A stretch of DNA of 64,000 bases, taken from Malaya genurostris. Lineage: Eukaryota > Arthropoda > Insecta > Diptera > Culicidae. This document shows positions 34,001-49,000 of this stretch, one piece after another; the first letter of the stretch is position 1, and each line of letters opens with the position of its first letter. Position numbers and translations under genes: made by a program. The notes beneath the pieces were generated by a model, which did not search any database, was not told where the DNA came from, and worked only from the letters and a program-made list of their open reading frames with translations. Location of the stretch: positions 108,831,128 through 108,895,127 of the forward strand of contig NC_080571.1 of the NCBI RefSeq assembly GCF_030247185.1. The letters run 5' to 3'.

Positions 34001-37000
34001 TATATGTAATATTGTGTCATCACCGAAGAAATTACGGCATACTTGAATTTACGTCAAGCGTAAATTTCATTTTTTCTAAGAGTGTAGTTATGAAGTGTAT
34101 CGTTTGTAGAATTCTGTCACCAGTAAAAATAATAAATTTTCTCTGTGTGTATATTGAAAAATGAAGTCTAAATTTGGAAAAAAGTATCCTTTTGTGGAAT
34201 CCGGCCTTCCTATTTCAATAGACTTCGTAACCGATTCATAGCGTACAGAATCATTGCATGGCTAATACTACGATGCTACTGACACTAAGAATTCTCCCAG
34301 GTCGGGGCTCGAGTATACGACAACTGGTTTTTAAGACCAACGCCCTATGCATTAAACCGGCAAACTGGGCCACGAGTAGCAAAAAAAACTTTGAACGCAG
34401 CACAGTTTTAATCCACTGCAGTAGACTCAAAAACGTACTATATTGTATAAAACGTGATCTGTTATAAAATGAATATGGTTGACAGATGAATAAAAAAACA
34501 TAAAATACTATACTTTACTGTTCTGCGTGACATCGACGCTAATTGGTGAGCGCTCATTCGGAGCTTATATACCTGATAAACAGCTAAACAAACTTGTCGA
34601 AATTCATCTTTTCTTCGACTAAGGCAAGATTCAGGACATCAGGGGACCAACACAATTATCAAATACCGCAATTAAGTAAAGATAGTATCAAACAAATACC
34701 GGATTTAAGTGAAGAGTTCAAATTTGTAGCTAATTTTTAGCCGTTATTCAAAAATAGTTGTTTTCTCAATGCATGCATGTTTTAATTTTTCCACAATAGA
34801 GTCCGAAAAATGTCACTTCTGCAAAAAGAATTATATCGCTCAAAACTGAAAACAAATGAAAAGGAAAACGAAAGTATGAACAAGCTTTTATCGATGACTT
34901 AACATGTAAATTGTTCTCATAATTTGCAAGCGGAGCTGACATTAAATATATTCGTCTTTTTTACCAGTTTTGAGTAAATGAAAATGGCTTTTATCTGTTC
35001 TTTTTCTTAAAGAACGCATGCAAAACTTTCTCAACACTTATCGCAACTTGAAATCAGATTAGGTATCTCAAGTATCTGACTGAAACCGAGAACATCTATT
35101 TCTACAGAATCACTTCAGAATAGTACATGTTGATAAGCTTCCACCAAATAATAGCTCTTACCAAGCACATTATTAAACACATGCAATATGCTAAAATTTG
35201 AAACGAGGTTTACATTTCTGAAAAAGTTAAGTATAATAAGCAGGAAAATGAGTCTTCAATAAAAAAACGTGTAACATGTAGATTGTCAATTCCTTCGGAG
35301 AGTTTGTCTCAATTATTCTAATACGAAGTATCTAAATGAATTATATTTTCATTTGAGTTCGCTTATGGTACATGAAACTAGGAACAGTCGCAGTGCATAG
35401 TACAATATTTGAGTTGAGATTGACTTGGTACACACACACAGTCGGGAATTTGAAATTGTACTAATTATAATAAGAACGACGTATTCGACAATACTCATCA
35501 GTCTGGATTACAGGGAGAGATAGATTATCGGATTTCACTCGTTTACGTTTGACATATATGAGAATCTAGTGGTGAGTCGTGGAGCATGCAGTTGGAAAAT
35601 CACACGAAAACAGCAGGAGATGATTCACTCAGTGGAAAAGCAGTTTTTTCACCCTAGTCTATTGTATTCTATATTGCAGTGCAAGTTGGAAGCCAAAGGT
35701 GCAAGATTGGTGTTTTTATACAAAGTGTGTTATAAATATTATTCAGTGTTAGCTTGGAATGCATGTATTCTAATTTTTAACGTAAGCCGATGGACGACTA
35801 GTGCAGTTCATTAAGCGATTATAGACTATATTGTGATTGATTATATGATTATTATATGACGTAGCTGTTAAACAAAAAAAAATGTAAACATTGCGGAGTT
35901 CATGTCATTTACACGTTAGAAACTTTTAAAAATTTATATGTGTGGAAGGCAAAATTGAAGTTATAGATTTAATCAGCAACAGACCTGGAACAACAAAAAG
36001 TTGTGATATTCGTTTTGAGCTGTACATGAACGATCCTAATTTCAGCTCTTTTCACTGTGCGGTTCATCAAACAAACCAGAAAAAGATTCAATGATATTGT
36101 TTGAATGATATCTGTAACCAGGTTACAGAGATTTTGAATGAGACTGAATTGGTATTTCCTGGCTGGACCGCGTTACCATGCAAAGTAGATCTAAATTATA
36201 GAATTGGTCGAGATAAATAATTTTTCCACATTGGAGAAAAGTGGAAAACGTGTATTCTATCATAATGATAAAACTATTAAGGTATGCGATGACTTGAACT
36301 GATTGAACGGAATATCTGAACATCGTACCTCGAATGTAAATAGAGTCTCTTCAATGAAAAAATGCACGGAAACTTTCAAAACGGAACAATCTGTTCTATT
36401 AGTAAGACTTGAAATTTGAACAAAAAGCAAGCAAATTCAAACCGACAACACAGCAAATATTTTGATCAAATTTGGCAAACACACAGCGGTCAAAGTCGAA
36501 ACGAATTCCAGTGAATAATGTCGTAAACTACTCTGCTGATGCAACACTGTGAAGGATCCAATCACGAGAAAATGCAATAAGCAATATCCAGGTTCACAGT
36601 CAAGATTACGACAATATCCTGGAGAGTTCAATGGAAGCGAGCAGTACACACGGAGATTTGGCAATAGTTGCACTATCACGAAGTAAGTGTTGGAACAGAA
36701 TAGCTAGAAGATTAAATATGCGAAAGGTGAGTCACATCACATCACAACACGTACAAATAGGGAAATATAGTATTATCATATCGAATATGGTGATGAACAG
36801 AGGAAACGATAAAAAGTAGAAGGTAACACTGATTTAGTACCGCGACGGAAGCGGGAACTTACGAGGAGCCCTCGGAGCTAGAGATTGAATGTAAACTTCC
36901 GGCACGATAGGCCGCCGACTGTGATGGAATCGGTGTCACCTCGACCGATCGTTGGATCGAGCCGGCTGAAGAGCGCTTGCGCTGCGATGTGGACGACGAG

Positions 37001-40000
37001 GATGATGGCGATATTCCTTGGTCTGTGAGTGATTAGGCGGTGTATTTACAGGTATTATATAGCTTGTATGGTTTAATTTATTTTTTGTTTTCCTATAAGT
37101 TTTTCCATTGCAGTTCATGTTTTAATATAGTGTTTTGTCTTAAACCCCGAAGCTTACACTTGTCAAACGATTTTTGAAACAATAAAAGTTAATTTTTTAT
37201 AATAACATTTGGATTACATTTGGAGTAAACTCCAAAGCCCTAAATTTCCATAGCAGTAATTTACTAGATTCAAAAATTTTGGTAGTACTTTTCTATAAAA
37301 ACACAATATATCCTGAAATATAACTTCTACTAACTGTTCGTAAATTGAAATTTGGTTTGCAACAAATCCCCGAATAAACCGGATAAATAATCTTCATTCG
37401 GCTCTTGCTTTACTTCGACATTATTATTATAATTGCGGATAAAGCAGAAAGACTTAGATACAAAAGTTCTGTATAGCATTTTCATTATGACCAAAGTGCA
37501 AATGACAGATTCTTTTTGCTTACTATCTCTTTCAATTATTACGGAATAGTCCTGTATTTTTCGATAATTTCTCAAGTGCGCATTAAAAGATTATTGTTTT
37601 AGTCATTATTCTCTGCAAGTAGTTAGATAGAAGAATTACTAAGAGTACCGTAATAATCGAACGAGCAAGTAAACAAAGAAATTCTGTCATTTGCACTTAG
37701 ATGGTAATGAAAATTCTATACAAACATAAATTACGTTGTCAGTATGCTTCATTTCTAGTGCTAAATTTTAACGAAAACTAACTCTCTTATTGTGCCAGCT
37801 GGATAATAAAATAAAACAAAATGATCAGCACACAAGCTGGTTCTCACGAGATACTCAACCCAATTAGGAAACATTGTTCCTGTTCAGTACCCTCTCAGAT
37901 TTTAATTAAACTTTCTGGACATGTAGACTTTGTAACAAAAAACCACTTTGCATACTTTGTTTTTTTTTTCTCTCCAAAATTGATTTAGACTGACTTTGAA
38001 AAGGGCCTAACATCTTTTACCATTTTTTTTTCAAACGATTAGATTCGAAAAATAACAAATTATACAAAAACGAGTTACACTAGTGATTTTCAGGCAAATT
38101 TCCAAATAATGAAAAAATCTTACGAAGTAAAAAATCGATTTCAAAAATTTAAAACCGATTTGCAAAAATACACCATTTTCCATTTTTATGAAATGTTGTC
38201 CCAAGATATGTAACTATCTTCCCTACCAACAGTTCATAGATAGCAAGGCGGTTTTTGTTAACAAACACTTTTCCTGTCCGAACTGAATTTTTGTCCAGTA
38301 TCTTTAAATCGAAAACGGAAACTGAGAGCCACAGCCATCCATTCCAATAAAACTAATTTGTGAAGAGACTTCACAGAATACTCTAAAGCTAGTGTTATAA
38401 AACTAGTGATATTTGCAAAAAGTATCAGTCCTGGACCAGAAAAATGTTTCGTCAGAAGGAAATGTTTCCTTGAAAGTTCCCATTACAACTGCGCAACTTA
38501 TCAAACATCACGATATATTTCACAGCAACAATATTTGGTGTGTGGAAATCGAATATGAAACTGCGAGAATGAACATATGGAACATAGAACAACCGGTTTG
38601 GAACGAAAGCCATTCAGGGCTGTGGAAAGAACATGAATCTCACAGAAATTGATTCGTTTTTGTTGTGAAATAAGTAAGAAAATTTTAACACAGATAAAAT
38701 ATGTTGTAAATATACATCTATTTGCTTGTACACATTTGGCGAAGGAAATTGAATATAAAGTTACGTCACTGATCTTTATTTTTCAATATAAATTAATCCA
38801 TTCCAATTTAGCTTAAAATCGAGTATGGTTTTCAATCGAATTATCGATTCAACTTATGTCCGTTTCACAATACTAATGATTTACATGTCGTAAAAATTTC
38901 ATTATTTTTTCTGTGTGAGTATGGTGTGTTATGAGCTACTGAAATTGAGTGAAATGAAATGAACTACCGTAGACGATTAAAAATGCAATAAACATCAGTT
39001 GAAACGAAAACTTGAATAAAACCCATCACTGATGAAAAACTTAATTGGAATGCATTGATTTCTGCGTTTTCAAGAAAATTGTTTAGTTTTGCCACTAAAG
39101 TTTATTGGAAAATGGAGAACTGTAAAATATTTTTATTTTCAATTTCTTGTTCATGGAATAAGCTGTAAATTTACAAAATATTTTTATCTGTGTTGCTGGT
39201 CCCATCCTATACAGAGCATAACCTTCAGACCATGAATATTCTGAACAGCAATTGATAAAGATGCATGGCTCGGGTATCCATACGTTGCCCGAATTTTGGA
39301 TTTTCGTAATGAACCCGTTTTTCATCACCAATAAAAATCCGATGCAAAAAAAAACATTTGTTTTGTTCCATTCAAGCAGTTGTTCGAAAGTGAAGAAACG
39401 ACGTTCGACATCCCTTTGCTTTAATTCTTACGGCATCCAATTGTCCACCATTCGGATCATTCCCATTGCTTTTAAACGGTGGCAAATGGTTGGCGGAATA
39501 ACCCCAAATGATTTTTCAAATTGTTCTTGCGTTTGCAACGGATCTTGGTCGAGCAAGTCCTCAAATTCTTCATCCTGAAACTAGCGTTCAGGCTCATTCT
39601 TTGTCTTTGGACTGTTCAACTTGCTCGCCGGAAGCCATTTCACCAAAAGTTGTCTAGCCGAATGGATAATGGTTATTAGCCAATAACATAATTTCACCGA
39701 ATTTATTAATCAACTGAATGTATTGTTGAACTGTTCAACTGGAACGCTCCCAAAACCATCTTCGAAAGTTTCTTTATTTAGTGTCCTGTAGTAAAATTTG
39801 CGTATGTATGAACCAAAAATATTTTTGGAAATAATAGTGACAATTGAAGCTTTTTAAAAGCAAACAATCAATTTTAGTCATACGATTTTCAGACAAGAAA
39901 CTTTAAGATATTTCTTTCGATAAAGATTAAAATCACACAGGGCTTGTATCGTGAATCCTCGTAGACGTTACTGAATGAGAAACCTACATTAGAGAGAGAC

Positions 40001-43000
40001 TGGTTTCACGAGAGTATACGCTACTAAGAAGACTAAGCTGCCTTGCTCTGTATAATGCCTGTGCTCTCAGTGTGCAGAAAGGCTTGAATACTAAACTATT
40101 CATATCAATGCAATCAATTGAATTATTCGCTCTTATTAGAGATGTGCGGGAATGAAGAGCTTTGCTTCATAATGTGCTACAAAATGCGAAGCAAGTCCAT
40201 ATAGCCTATGCTTACGGTAGTTTTCCAGTGTATGATTTTAGAAATTATTTTTGAACAAATCAAGATCAAATATGATTACATATCACATTTTCGAAAAATC
40301 CTTTGTACATCGAATTGCATATATTTTTGCATTTTAACCTGTTTTCGAAACGGTAAATTCAATTCACAGGAGTTTGCTCTTGCTTTAGTAACTTTGTGAA
40401 TTTTGCACAACATTCGAATATGTGTGAATTGTACATCGAATGAAACTCTTCTGTTCATATTCATTGCTTTAATTTTCAAGTCCTCTAGGAATATGACTAG
40501 AAATCGATTGTAGCGCTGGAAACGGAATCCAGTTTGAAATCGCAACGAATTTTTCATCAAATTTAGGACGATTCAAGAACTGTCCGTAAAAGCGAAAGTG
40601 TATGGGGGCCTTCAAACCCAAACTCACTCCGTTACCGCAAAAATTTGCCTTTTTAGATGTTTCAAAGAAGACGCTTTATTGATTTGTAGCCAATAAAATC
40701 GATCAGCTTTCCAGGAAATCAGATTCAGATGATCTTAAATTGGAAAGTTGAAAAAAGAGCTTAATCTTCCTGAAAATAAACAAGGGTAAATGATGGTAAA
40801 ACTCAGAAGGGTGAAAAGCATCGACTTACTTCTCATGCTACACTCGTCCCCTATCCAGTAATTAAGTGAGTTGAGCTTTATGGTCAAGTATAGTATAAAA
40901 TATATTTATATGACAACTCATTTTAGATCTTCCAATATTACTTAGAAATTATTTAATCATAAGCGCTTAAAATGCACGTATTTGTTTAAGAACAACTATA
41001 GAAATTATTAGGGGAGACAGAGGCTAGACCGGACACGTAGTCGAACCGGGCAGTCTTATAAACCTGCTATTATTTCGATTCATGGTTGAAGATGACTAAG
41101 GTAAAAAAACAGTTTTGATCGATGTTTTTTTCAATTTCTAAAAAGTGTCCGATTTAGCCCCGGTCTCCCCTATATTATGAAAACTCCTCCGGAATTTTTT
41201 TCTGGGTACGCGCCTACTCCTTATGATTACTTTTCTAAATTAATAATATTCTACTTTGTCTAAATCATCTTTCATTGCAGAGCAATCGGAGTTTACCCAT
41301 ATTTGTATAGGAATTTGTACTACCCGAGGCATACATCGGCCATGCAATCCTCCATAACAGTGTATCAACGCCAAAAGTTTTTTTTTTTGTTTTAACAATA
41401 CAGTTCTCCGGGACTTATTCAAGTACAAAACCTAGCTAGCTCGTTTTACCTGTTAGCGTAATTGAAAAAAAAAATTACACTGAATTCAATTCCGAAACAA
41501 TTCTAACAAAATACTCTATATGAAGCGGTAACCTTGAAGATGATACTAGAGTGTGCGTTAAGGGGTAGGTAATGGAGAAAATCACCATTGCTTTATTTCA
41601 ACATTGACTGTTTACCTAAGATGGTAAGTAGAACTTTAAGCCGTACAAAATAACTTTCGAAGTTGTACAGGTTAAACGAGCTAGCTTCACGAGGTTCGTT
41701 TAAAAAAAATTCAATAAAAAAGTTGAACACCTGATAAAATTAGTGGAATTTTCAAAACAATACAATAACATTAAAAAATATGTATTTACCATTATGCTAA
41801 ACAGTTATTTTGCACACGATGCATTTGCAGCTACAATCAATTCGGGTAAGCTTCTGATAGTTTTACATCGTTACGGTGTGCCATAACTGCATGAATCAAT
41901 TATGAATATTACATCTATGTATGAAATATGCGAGTCTATCTCAATCAATCACAAAACCATTCGCATCTATGAAGCACTTTATGCTACTATTATAAAATAC
42001 GTATACGAAATATTTGGTTCAAATTTCTATTTCTCCCCGTAAAACCTCACCGGATAAATTACTATTTTTGTCAGCATCATATGCTGGCTTTCAGGTTTTA
42101 TAGGCCGACGAAAAGCGACAAGAATGAAACGGAAACGTGAAAAATTGATCGATAAAATGTGAAATTGCAAGGATAACCAAAAAGGCGAACAGATGAAACT
42201 CTACTTGACCAACTACAGCAACAATACAAGATGAAGGCTCCAACACAAAAAAAAAACAAACTATTGCTAGTGTACACTGAGCGATTGTGATACTAGTAGT
42301 AAGGAGTTAAACAGAGCGAACTTAACGCCGGTGGAAAAAATGATAACTAAGAAATGGATAGTATTTGAAGCGAACCTGTCGCCGTCTGCGCTTCCTTCAC
42401 CATCGCTAGACGCAGAAGAACCACGCGATAGACCTCCTCGAACTTCCCCAGGTATCACCTCTTCGCTTCGGTTGACGGTGAAGGAGTTTTTGCCACGCTT
42501 ACCAAACCCCATTCGACGTTTGCGACCTTTTTCATATGTTGGATGAAAATGATTATCAAAATATTGTCAGTTCAAAAATGTTCGTGATGAGATTCTTGAA
42601 CATCGATGCGACACATGAAGCTACACTCTTGTCTGGTTTACTAATATATACAGTTTACACAATTCACCGTCGTATAACCCAATTCCTTTTTGTTTTTTTT
42701 TGTTTTTCTGGTTAACGTGTATTACCTAGCAACGCGCGCGCCAAACGCACATATTCTCACATGATTGAAAAGTTAAGAAATAAAAACGAACAGAATTCAC
42801 TGATAATCTATTGAGCAAGTTACCTGTTGCCGACAGTTGTGAGGTGGAATTACTTTTCTTTCCCATACCGGCACCGAAACGTTCGCGATCCCTCGTCGGA
42901 GTTTCACTCTTGGGCGAACGTTGATCCAGCTTGCGCCTCGCATCCAAGCTCTGTATCACGGCTGTGTCACTTAAGCTACCATCTATCGAAAGCAAACATT

Positions 43001-46000
43001 TCGATACAAAACAACCAACGGAACATGTTCAACACTTCACTTACCTATCTTATCCTCGGGTGTTCCTTCATTGTTCGAAAGACTTCGGTCTAGATCCGAA
43101 CGTTCCCGCAGATCTCGTTGTTCACGATCACTCAGGTCACGATCTCGCTCATGGTCACTGTTGTTACGATCACGTTCTCGTTCACGATCACGCCGTCGAT
43201 ACGAGTCCCGTCCGCCATTGTGCCCATATCGACTTCGGTCTCTCATATCGTAATCACTTTTGGGTTGCCCAGGTGACCACGATGGTGATTCCGATGGTGA
43301 CGCATCGTTGATTTCCGATCCGATCGTACCAGGATGTTTCAGAGAAGTTCGTTTCGGTTCAGTACGCAGCAAAGCAATGCCATTGAAGGATTTGGAAGAA
43401 TTGGAGGCGTAATTAGCACTTCTACTACTACAGCTGGAGCGCGGTGAAGAAGGAGACTTGCTATACTCAAAATATTCTGGCTTATCATTAATGCTAACCG
43501 AGCTATGTCTATTAGTATCACTTCTGACATTTGAGGTATCATAATATAAGCCCCTATCGGACATGAATTGGCCAATATCCTCTAAACTACTGGTGCGACG
43601 TGTGTCAAAACGAGATTTGGATCTAGTGGAGCTTTGACCGTTAAACGAAGAATTTTTGCATCTTGAAAATGGACTTTCGAATACATCATCGTCAGAAACG
43701 CCATCTTCATAGTCAGGCAGCGTATTTCTTTCATAGTCCTCTTCTTGGAGTAGTTCATTTAACCTCCCATCTCTGGGCAAGCGAGTATCTTTTCTATCAC
43801 CAACATTTCTGTGTGCTCGTTCAATATCTTCTTCACTGACATTTTCAAAAGCAACCGCTTTATCTTTGGTATGTTTATTAGGAACCATTTTTCGATCAAA
43901 CCGTTCACCTTCATTGAGGTTGTTTTTATGACCACCTCCACGTTTAACTTGGTGATCTCGTGCATCGCCAAATGACTGGCTTCCGCGCCAACCTCTCGCG
44001 AGACTTTCTTCACTTGAGAATTTAAAATCTGCTTTTTGTTTTTGTATTAGCTCCAGTCTTACTACATCTATGATTGATTTTATCGACTCAGTACTGCCAT
44101 GTACAGCATTACTAGCGAGTTTGATCTCATCGATACGTGATTTGTTACTGACCTTTCGTTTTCGGGTAGGATTGCTAGCCTGTGCGTTCGCTGTTTCGTG
44201 GGATTTTTGTGAACTCACTTCAGAAGATCTAGTTGATTGTTTCGACTGACGCGAAACTGCTTTAGGATTGTTCTTGCTATTATCAGATGTATCCGATTTT
44301 CCCTGTTTCGTTTGTCTACTATTATGATGATGATTCCAGCCTTCATTATCATCTATGTGTTTTACAATGTCTAAAGTCATACTACCTTTGTCCAAACTTG
44401 ATTTCGAGCCAAAGGTGCCCATCTTTTTTGTCTCTGTACCTTGTTCTTTCAACTGTTCCCCTAAGTCAAGTGACTTAGTTCTTTTGTACGATGAATGTCT
44501 ATCAATGCTTTTCGCAAAAGGATTCCTACGAACACTCTTGGTTTTGTAGCCCGTATCCGAATCGTACTCAATATCTATAATTTGGTCGCTGGTAATCAAC
44601 GAATGCGAACGGCTGATTTTAACCCTTCGGCTGCAGTGAAGCTCGTCAAGTCCAAAATCAATTTGACCGCAGAGTAAAGGCTCACTAGGAGATTTTAACA
44701 TCTTCACTGGACTTGTTGCCATTGTATCAGAATCAATTTCCAGATCACTAGTTTCGTATAGGTCCGGCAGGCTTCCGATAGACAAACGAAACTCGGTAGC
44801 AAGTTCCGGCTCGATTTCAGTTTGGGTGCTAGCACACTTAATGTTACATAACTTTGAGGCGATCGAACTAAGATCAACAACTTTTTGTTTTGACGATTGG
44901 AGTATGATTTTGTTTACCAAGGGAATGGCGGGTTCCTTATTTGGCGCTCTCCGAAGGTTTGAAACGGCTTGTTTCTTTATTTCTTTAGCCAACCGACGGA
45001 TATTATTCGGATTAAGCTTAGGGTTCGAAGTGTTTGTCGTTGCAACTTGCACAGGATGGTGGATCTGCTTGAAATTAGGTAGGGTTTGAACTTTATGGAA
45101 CCCATTGTTTCGTAAGGATGACGATGCACGAATATTATACGATGCCAGACGATTGATTCCTGAGCTGAAAACACGTGATGGCGGTTCCGCTGATGATGCT
45201 TTCAGTAAATTTAACGGAATTATAGTTTTTTGGTTCAATGGAATACTTGGAACGGTGCTTTGAAAAGTATTCATAGAAACACAGTGATCATTGTAAAAAG
45301 GAGGCAACGGATTAAACGATGCTACAGGAATGTTAGAAGCAATTTCGGGTAGAACTACACAGCTACTGGAATTTACATAAGGAAACGAAGAAATATCGGT
45401 GGTTAGGACAGGCAAGTGGGATGAAGCCGCCCTAACTACATCGATCTTGGAGATGACAGATTCCGGAACCTCAGGAATGTTCATAATTTGTTCGAACTCG
45501 CTAATAGGTTCACCAAATAGATGTTCGCTCGGGAGAATGCATAAGGAAGTAGTTGCCCAACTCGGAGAAAGACTTCCGTACTGACGGCGCCTGTCTCGAA
45601 GATGCCTTGTGTTTTAAATTATCGTCAGTATTGGACAATGAAACAGTGACAGACGAACAATAGCATGGTTTATCATACCTTATTCCTTTTGATCCACGCG
45701 GTCGCTCCGACTGAGTTGAAAAAGCACTTGAAGTAACACTAACTACCGACTCCATATCGGAATCACCGAAATCACCCATGAAATCTTTATCCGGAGATAA
45801 CGAGTGCCTAGGTCTAATTCTACTGTCTAATGAGTGTGTCGTCAGATCACTGTCGGAAAGTCCGGAATAGTGTCGTTCCCAACCTAGAACATGAAATCGA
45901 ATGTTTTAGTGGAACAGTGCCAAAAAAATAACAATCCTACCACCCATCCCCGTGCTTCGATACGTCGGCTGATGATGGCTCTGGCGGCCTCGGTGCCTTG

Positions 46001-49000
46001 CAAAACGGCCTCCACTGCGCTCCTCGAAGTCCTGTATAAAACGCTCTCGCATTGCCGCATTTCGTGACACGTGAGGTACTTGTGGTAATTGTCGTTTCTT
46101 CGGGGAACCGGTTGGTGTGGCGGTCGCGGATCGTGATTGAAATCTGGGCGCATAATGATGTAATGGAAGAACTGGATATTCGGTATATCTATCATCTTGT
46201 GGCGAAAGCGAACCCCGGCGGTCGTCCCGATAGTTTTCACTCGGTGCCGCTGATTGGCTCCTTTGATTCATCGCCATCGTGCCGTTTCGACGGTAGGAAG
46301 AAGTTGCCTGGTTGCGAAATAGATACAATAGGATTTTTGTGTACAGTAATTTCATTTATATTGTTAGAAAATGTTTGGAAAAAGCGACATCCAAATATAA
46401 ATGCGAAAAGTAGAAGATAGTACAAGATTTTTTTCAGTTTTCATCGTATCGTTCTACCCAACTTTGTGTGTTGCTCCAAAAAACACAATTGAGACAAATA
46501 CTAAAAAATTAGTGAAATAATAATTGCCTATATTTCCTTATGTAAAATTGGCATGTTCAGGAAAAGACAAAGGTTCGATTTCCAAAAATTCATTTCCAAA
46601 TGTTATATTTTTTGTAGTAACAAACGTTAATAATGGATGCAGTGGCAGAGAATATTTGCAGAATACCCAACGACTATTTTGGTTTTACCTACATGAAATT
46701 TGAATGCTTAGTAACAAGAAAAGACTTCACTTGCCAAAACAAACTGTAATGATTTGTATGCGAGTGTGAAACAAACCATAAATTATTTGTATGCGTGTGT
46801 GAATAGTGAACGACGTGTAAATCAATTATGCTATGAGTAACTCGAGTCGAAAATTTGATTGTTTATATTGGTGCAGGGAGCTGGAGCTTGTTTTTAGTCT
46901 TTTCTCCAACTGGCATAAAACCTCATCTTTTTGCATCAACTGATAATAATGATCCGAATGATTTATCATCACTTAAAACTATTTTATCAGCAATTACACA
47001 ATCATACATAAATGCAAAAAAAAATAAAGACTGACGCTAAATTGATCTTTTCCAGCCTATTATGGAAGTAATGAAAACTAAAGACATTGAAACAGTTGTT
47101 AGTAGTGGTGTGTAATTTTTATTAGCACATCACAAATTTCTTTCAAGAAACAAAAATTTATTCAACATTTTTGTTCTAAATATTTATTAAGGATCTGTAC
47201 CTACTTTCTACTCTGTACTCTCTTCTCTTCACTCCCTACTTTCTACTTTCTATTTTGGTACTCTGTACTTTGTTTTCTGTACTCTGTACTTTGTACTCTG
47301 TACTCTGTAATTTATACTCTCTGCTATACTCCCTACTCTCTTTTTTTAACCCGGCGAACGACCAAAATTAGGTTAAAACCGGGTATAAATTAACGATATA
47401 AAAACAATCTACTCCCTTTTTCCTACTCTCTATTCTCTACTCTCTATTTTCTACTCTCTAATCTCTACTATCTACTCTCTGTCGTGATGGACGACAAAAC
47501 CAAACGTCAAGCAGATTTCCGGTATGGAGTTTTTCGTCTGAAATATTCCGATAAGTTCCGGAAGAAAAAAAATCATCAAATTTGCCCAAAAGTACTTGGT
47601 ATGGCAGGCGATTTGTGGTGTGATAAGTTCAGCTAGCCGTGAATAAAGGAAAATGCCTCCTGAAGCACCATCCTCTGATCTCACGAAGGTGACACTATGT
47701 TTTGACAGAATTTGGCCTTGTGCTATCACGCGAAAACAAGTGTTGGAGTGATACGAGTGGTGGAAGGCAAGCTCCAGAAAACAGGGAATACCTCAAAAAA
47801 CCATCCAGATTTGAAGAAAGAGTGGATGAAAGTATTTAAGAAAAATGAAAGTGTGTAAGACTTTCATAAGTGTTAAGTCGAAGGTTCGGGCGTTTATTCT
47901 AAAGGATAAAGTTAATTAAAACAAACAATGCAAAAACATTGCACATTTGTATTCATTTATTTCCTGATAGTTTAAAAACTGGTTGGCCTAAAGTGAATGT
48001 TTGGTTTGTGATCCCATTAAAGTTATCTAAACATTACCCAACTGGAAAATACTGCGTAATTGTGAAGACGAATATTCTTAAACATCCCAAACCTATTAAA
48101 AACGAGCAGAACTTCAGGGATTCCATAAAATTCGATGGGTGCAGTGAAAAGGAAGGAGCATGAATTCGGGATGAGAATCAAAATTGAATGAAACAAACTT
48201 TGTACATTATAATTCATTAGTAGTTCTTAGGAAAATTCAAATAAATCGACATAAATGGGCAAGAAGGTCGATATACAACTTACAAATCTCCCCCAATTTT
48301 TGCGTTGAAGCTATGTGGTTATTTATTGTTCCTAATATCCACAAACATGGTCGTAAAATATTTTGTCAACATTCATAACGTTTGTAATATTTTTCGTTAT
48401 TCAAACATTTACTTGTCTTTTTATTATGGTGCTTCCTGAAACTAAGGATTAAGTTCCACAAAATTTACAAACCGTTCATTTTCAATTCAATTTGTCTTAA
48501 ATACGTCTTACTTTACTATGGGGCGCCTTTTATGATTCACTCCTAACAAGAATGGACAGAACTTGATCCTGAATATCTCTTTTTCAATTATAGAGCTCTT
48601 AACCATAACATCATTCGTCTATCGGGTGACTCTATGTGCTGGGGGTAGGAAATCGAACCCAGGTGGGCTGCGTGAAAGTCATCACGCTATACCCGTCTTT
48701 TGTTATATTCAACATAGCAACATAATTTTTTTCCATATTATTGGAAATATGATCAGAAATTTATAATAAAATTTTCAGTAATAAACGATAACCACTAACA
48801 GCTCAAAATTAAAGTTTTCTAAAATATTTGGTGTGAACGAGCATTATGGTAAAATTCAATGCAAAAATAAGGCGCGTAAAATTATTATAGCGTATTGTGA
48901 AACACCAACAAATAAAAATGCGGAACATTTCCAGTGATTGAGTGCATTAGGTTTACAACACGTTTTGTTCGCTAATGACCTTAATGATGTATGATTATAT

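Noticed and set aside
35400..36862. A separate gene in the 8.3 kb Rim intron
   Set aside because: Small ORFs on both strands (62-81 codons) have no coherent frame, homology or splice pattern.
42931..43311. Plus-strand 126-codon ORF rich in His/Asp
   Set aside because: It is antisense to the Arg/Asp-repeat end of the giant Rim exon; shadow of codon bias.
45510..45605. In-frame continuation of Rim exon 45883-45679 to a stop at 45510
   Set aside because: It would end the protein before C2B; splicing at AAG|GTATGA to 45605 keeps the frame into the giant exon. Kept only as possible retention.
47195..47480. CRISPR-like array
   Set aside because: The units are 10-13 bp variants of a pyrimidine microsatellite without unique spacers, in a eukaryotic genome.
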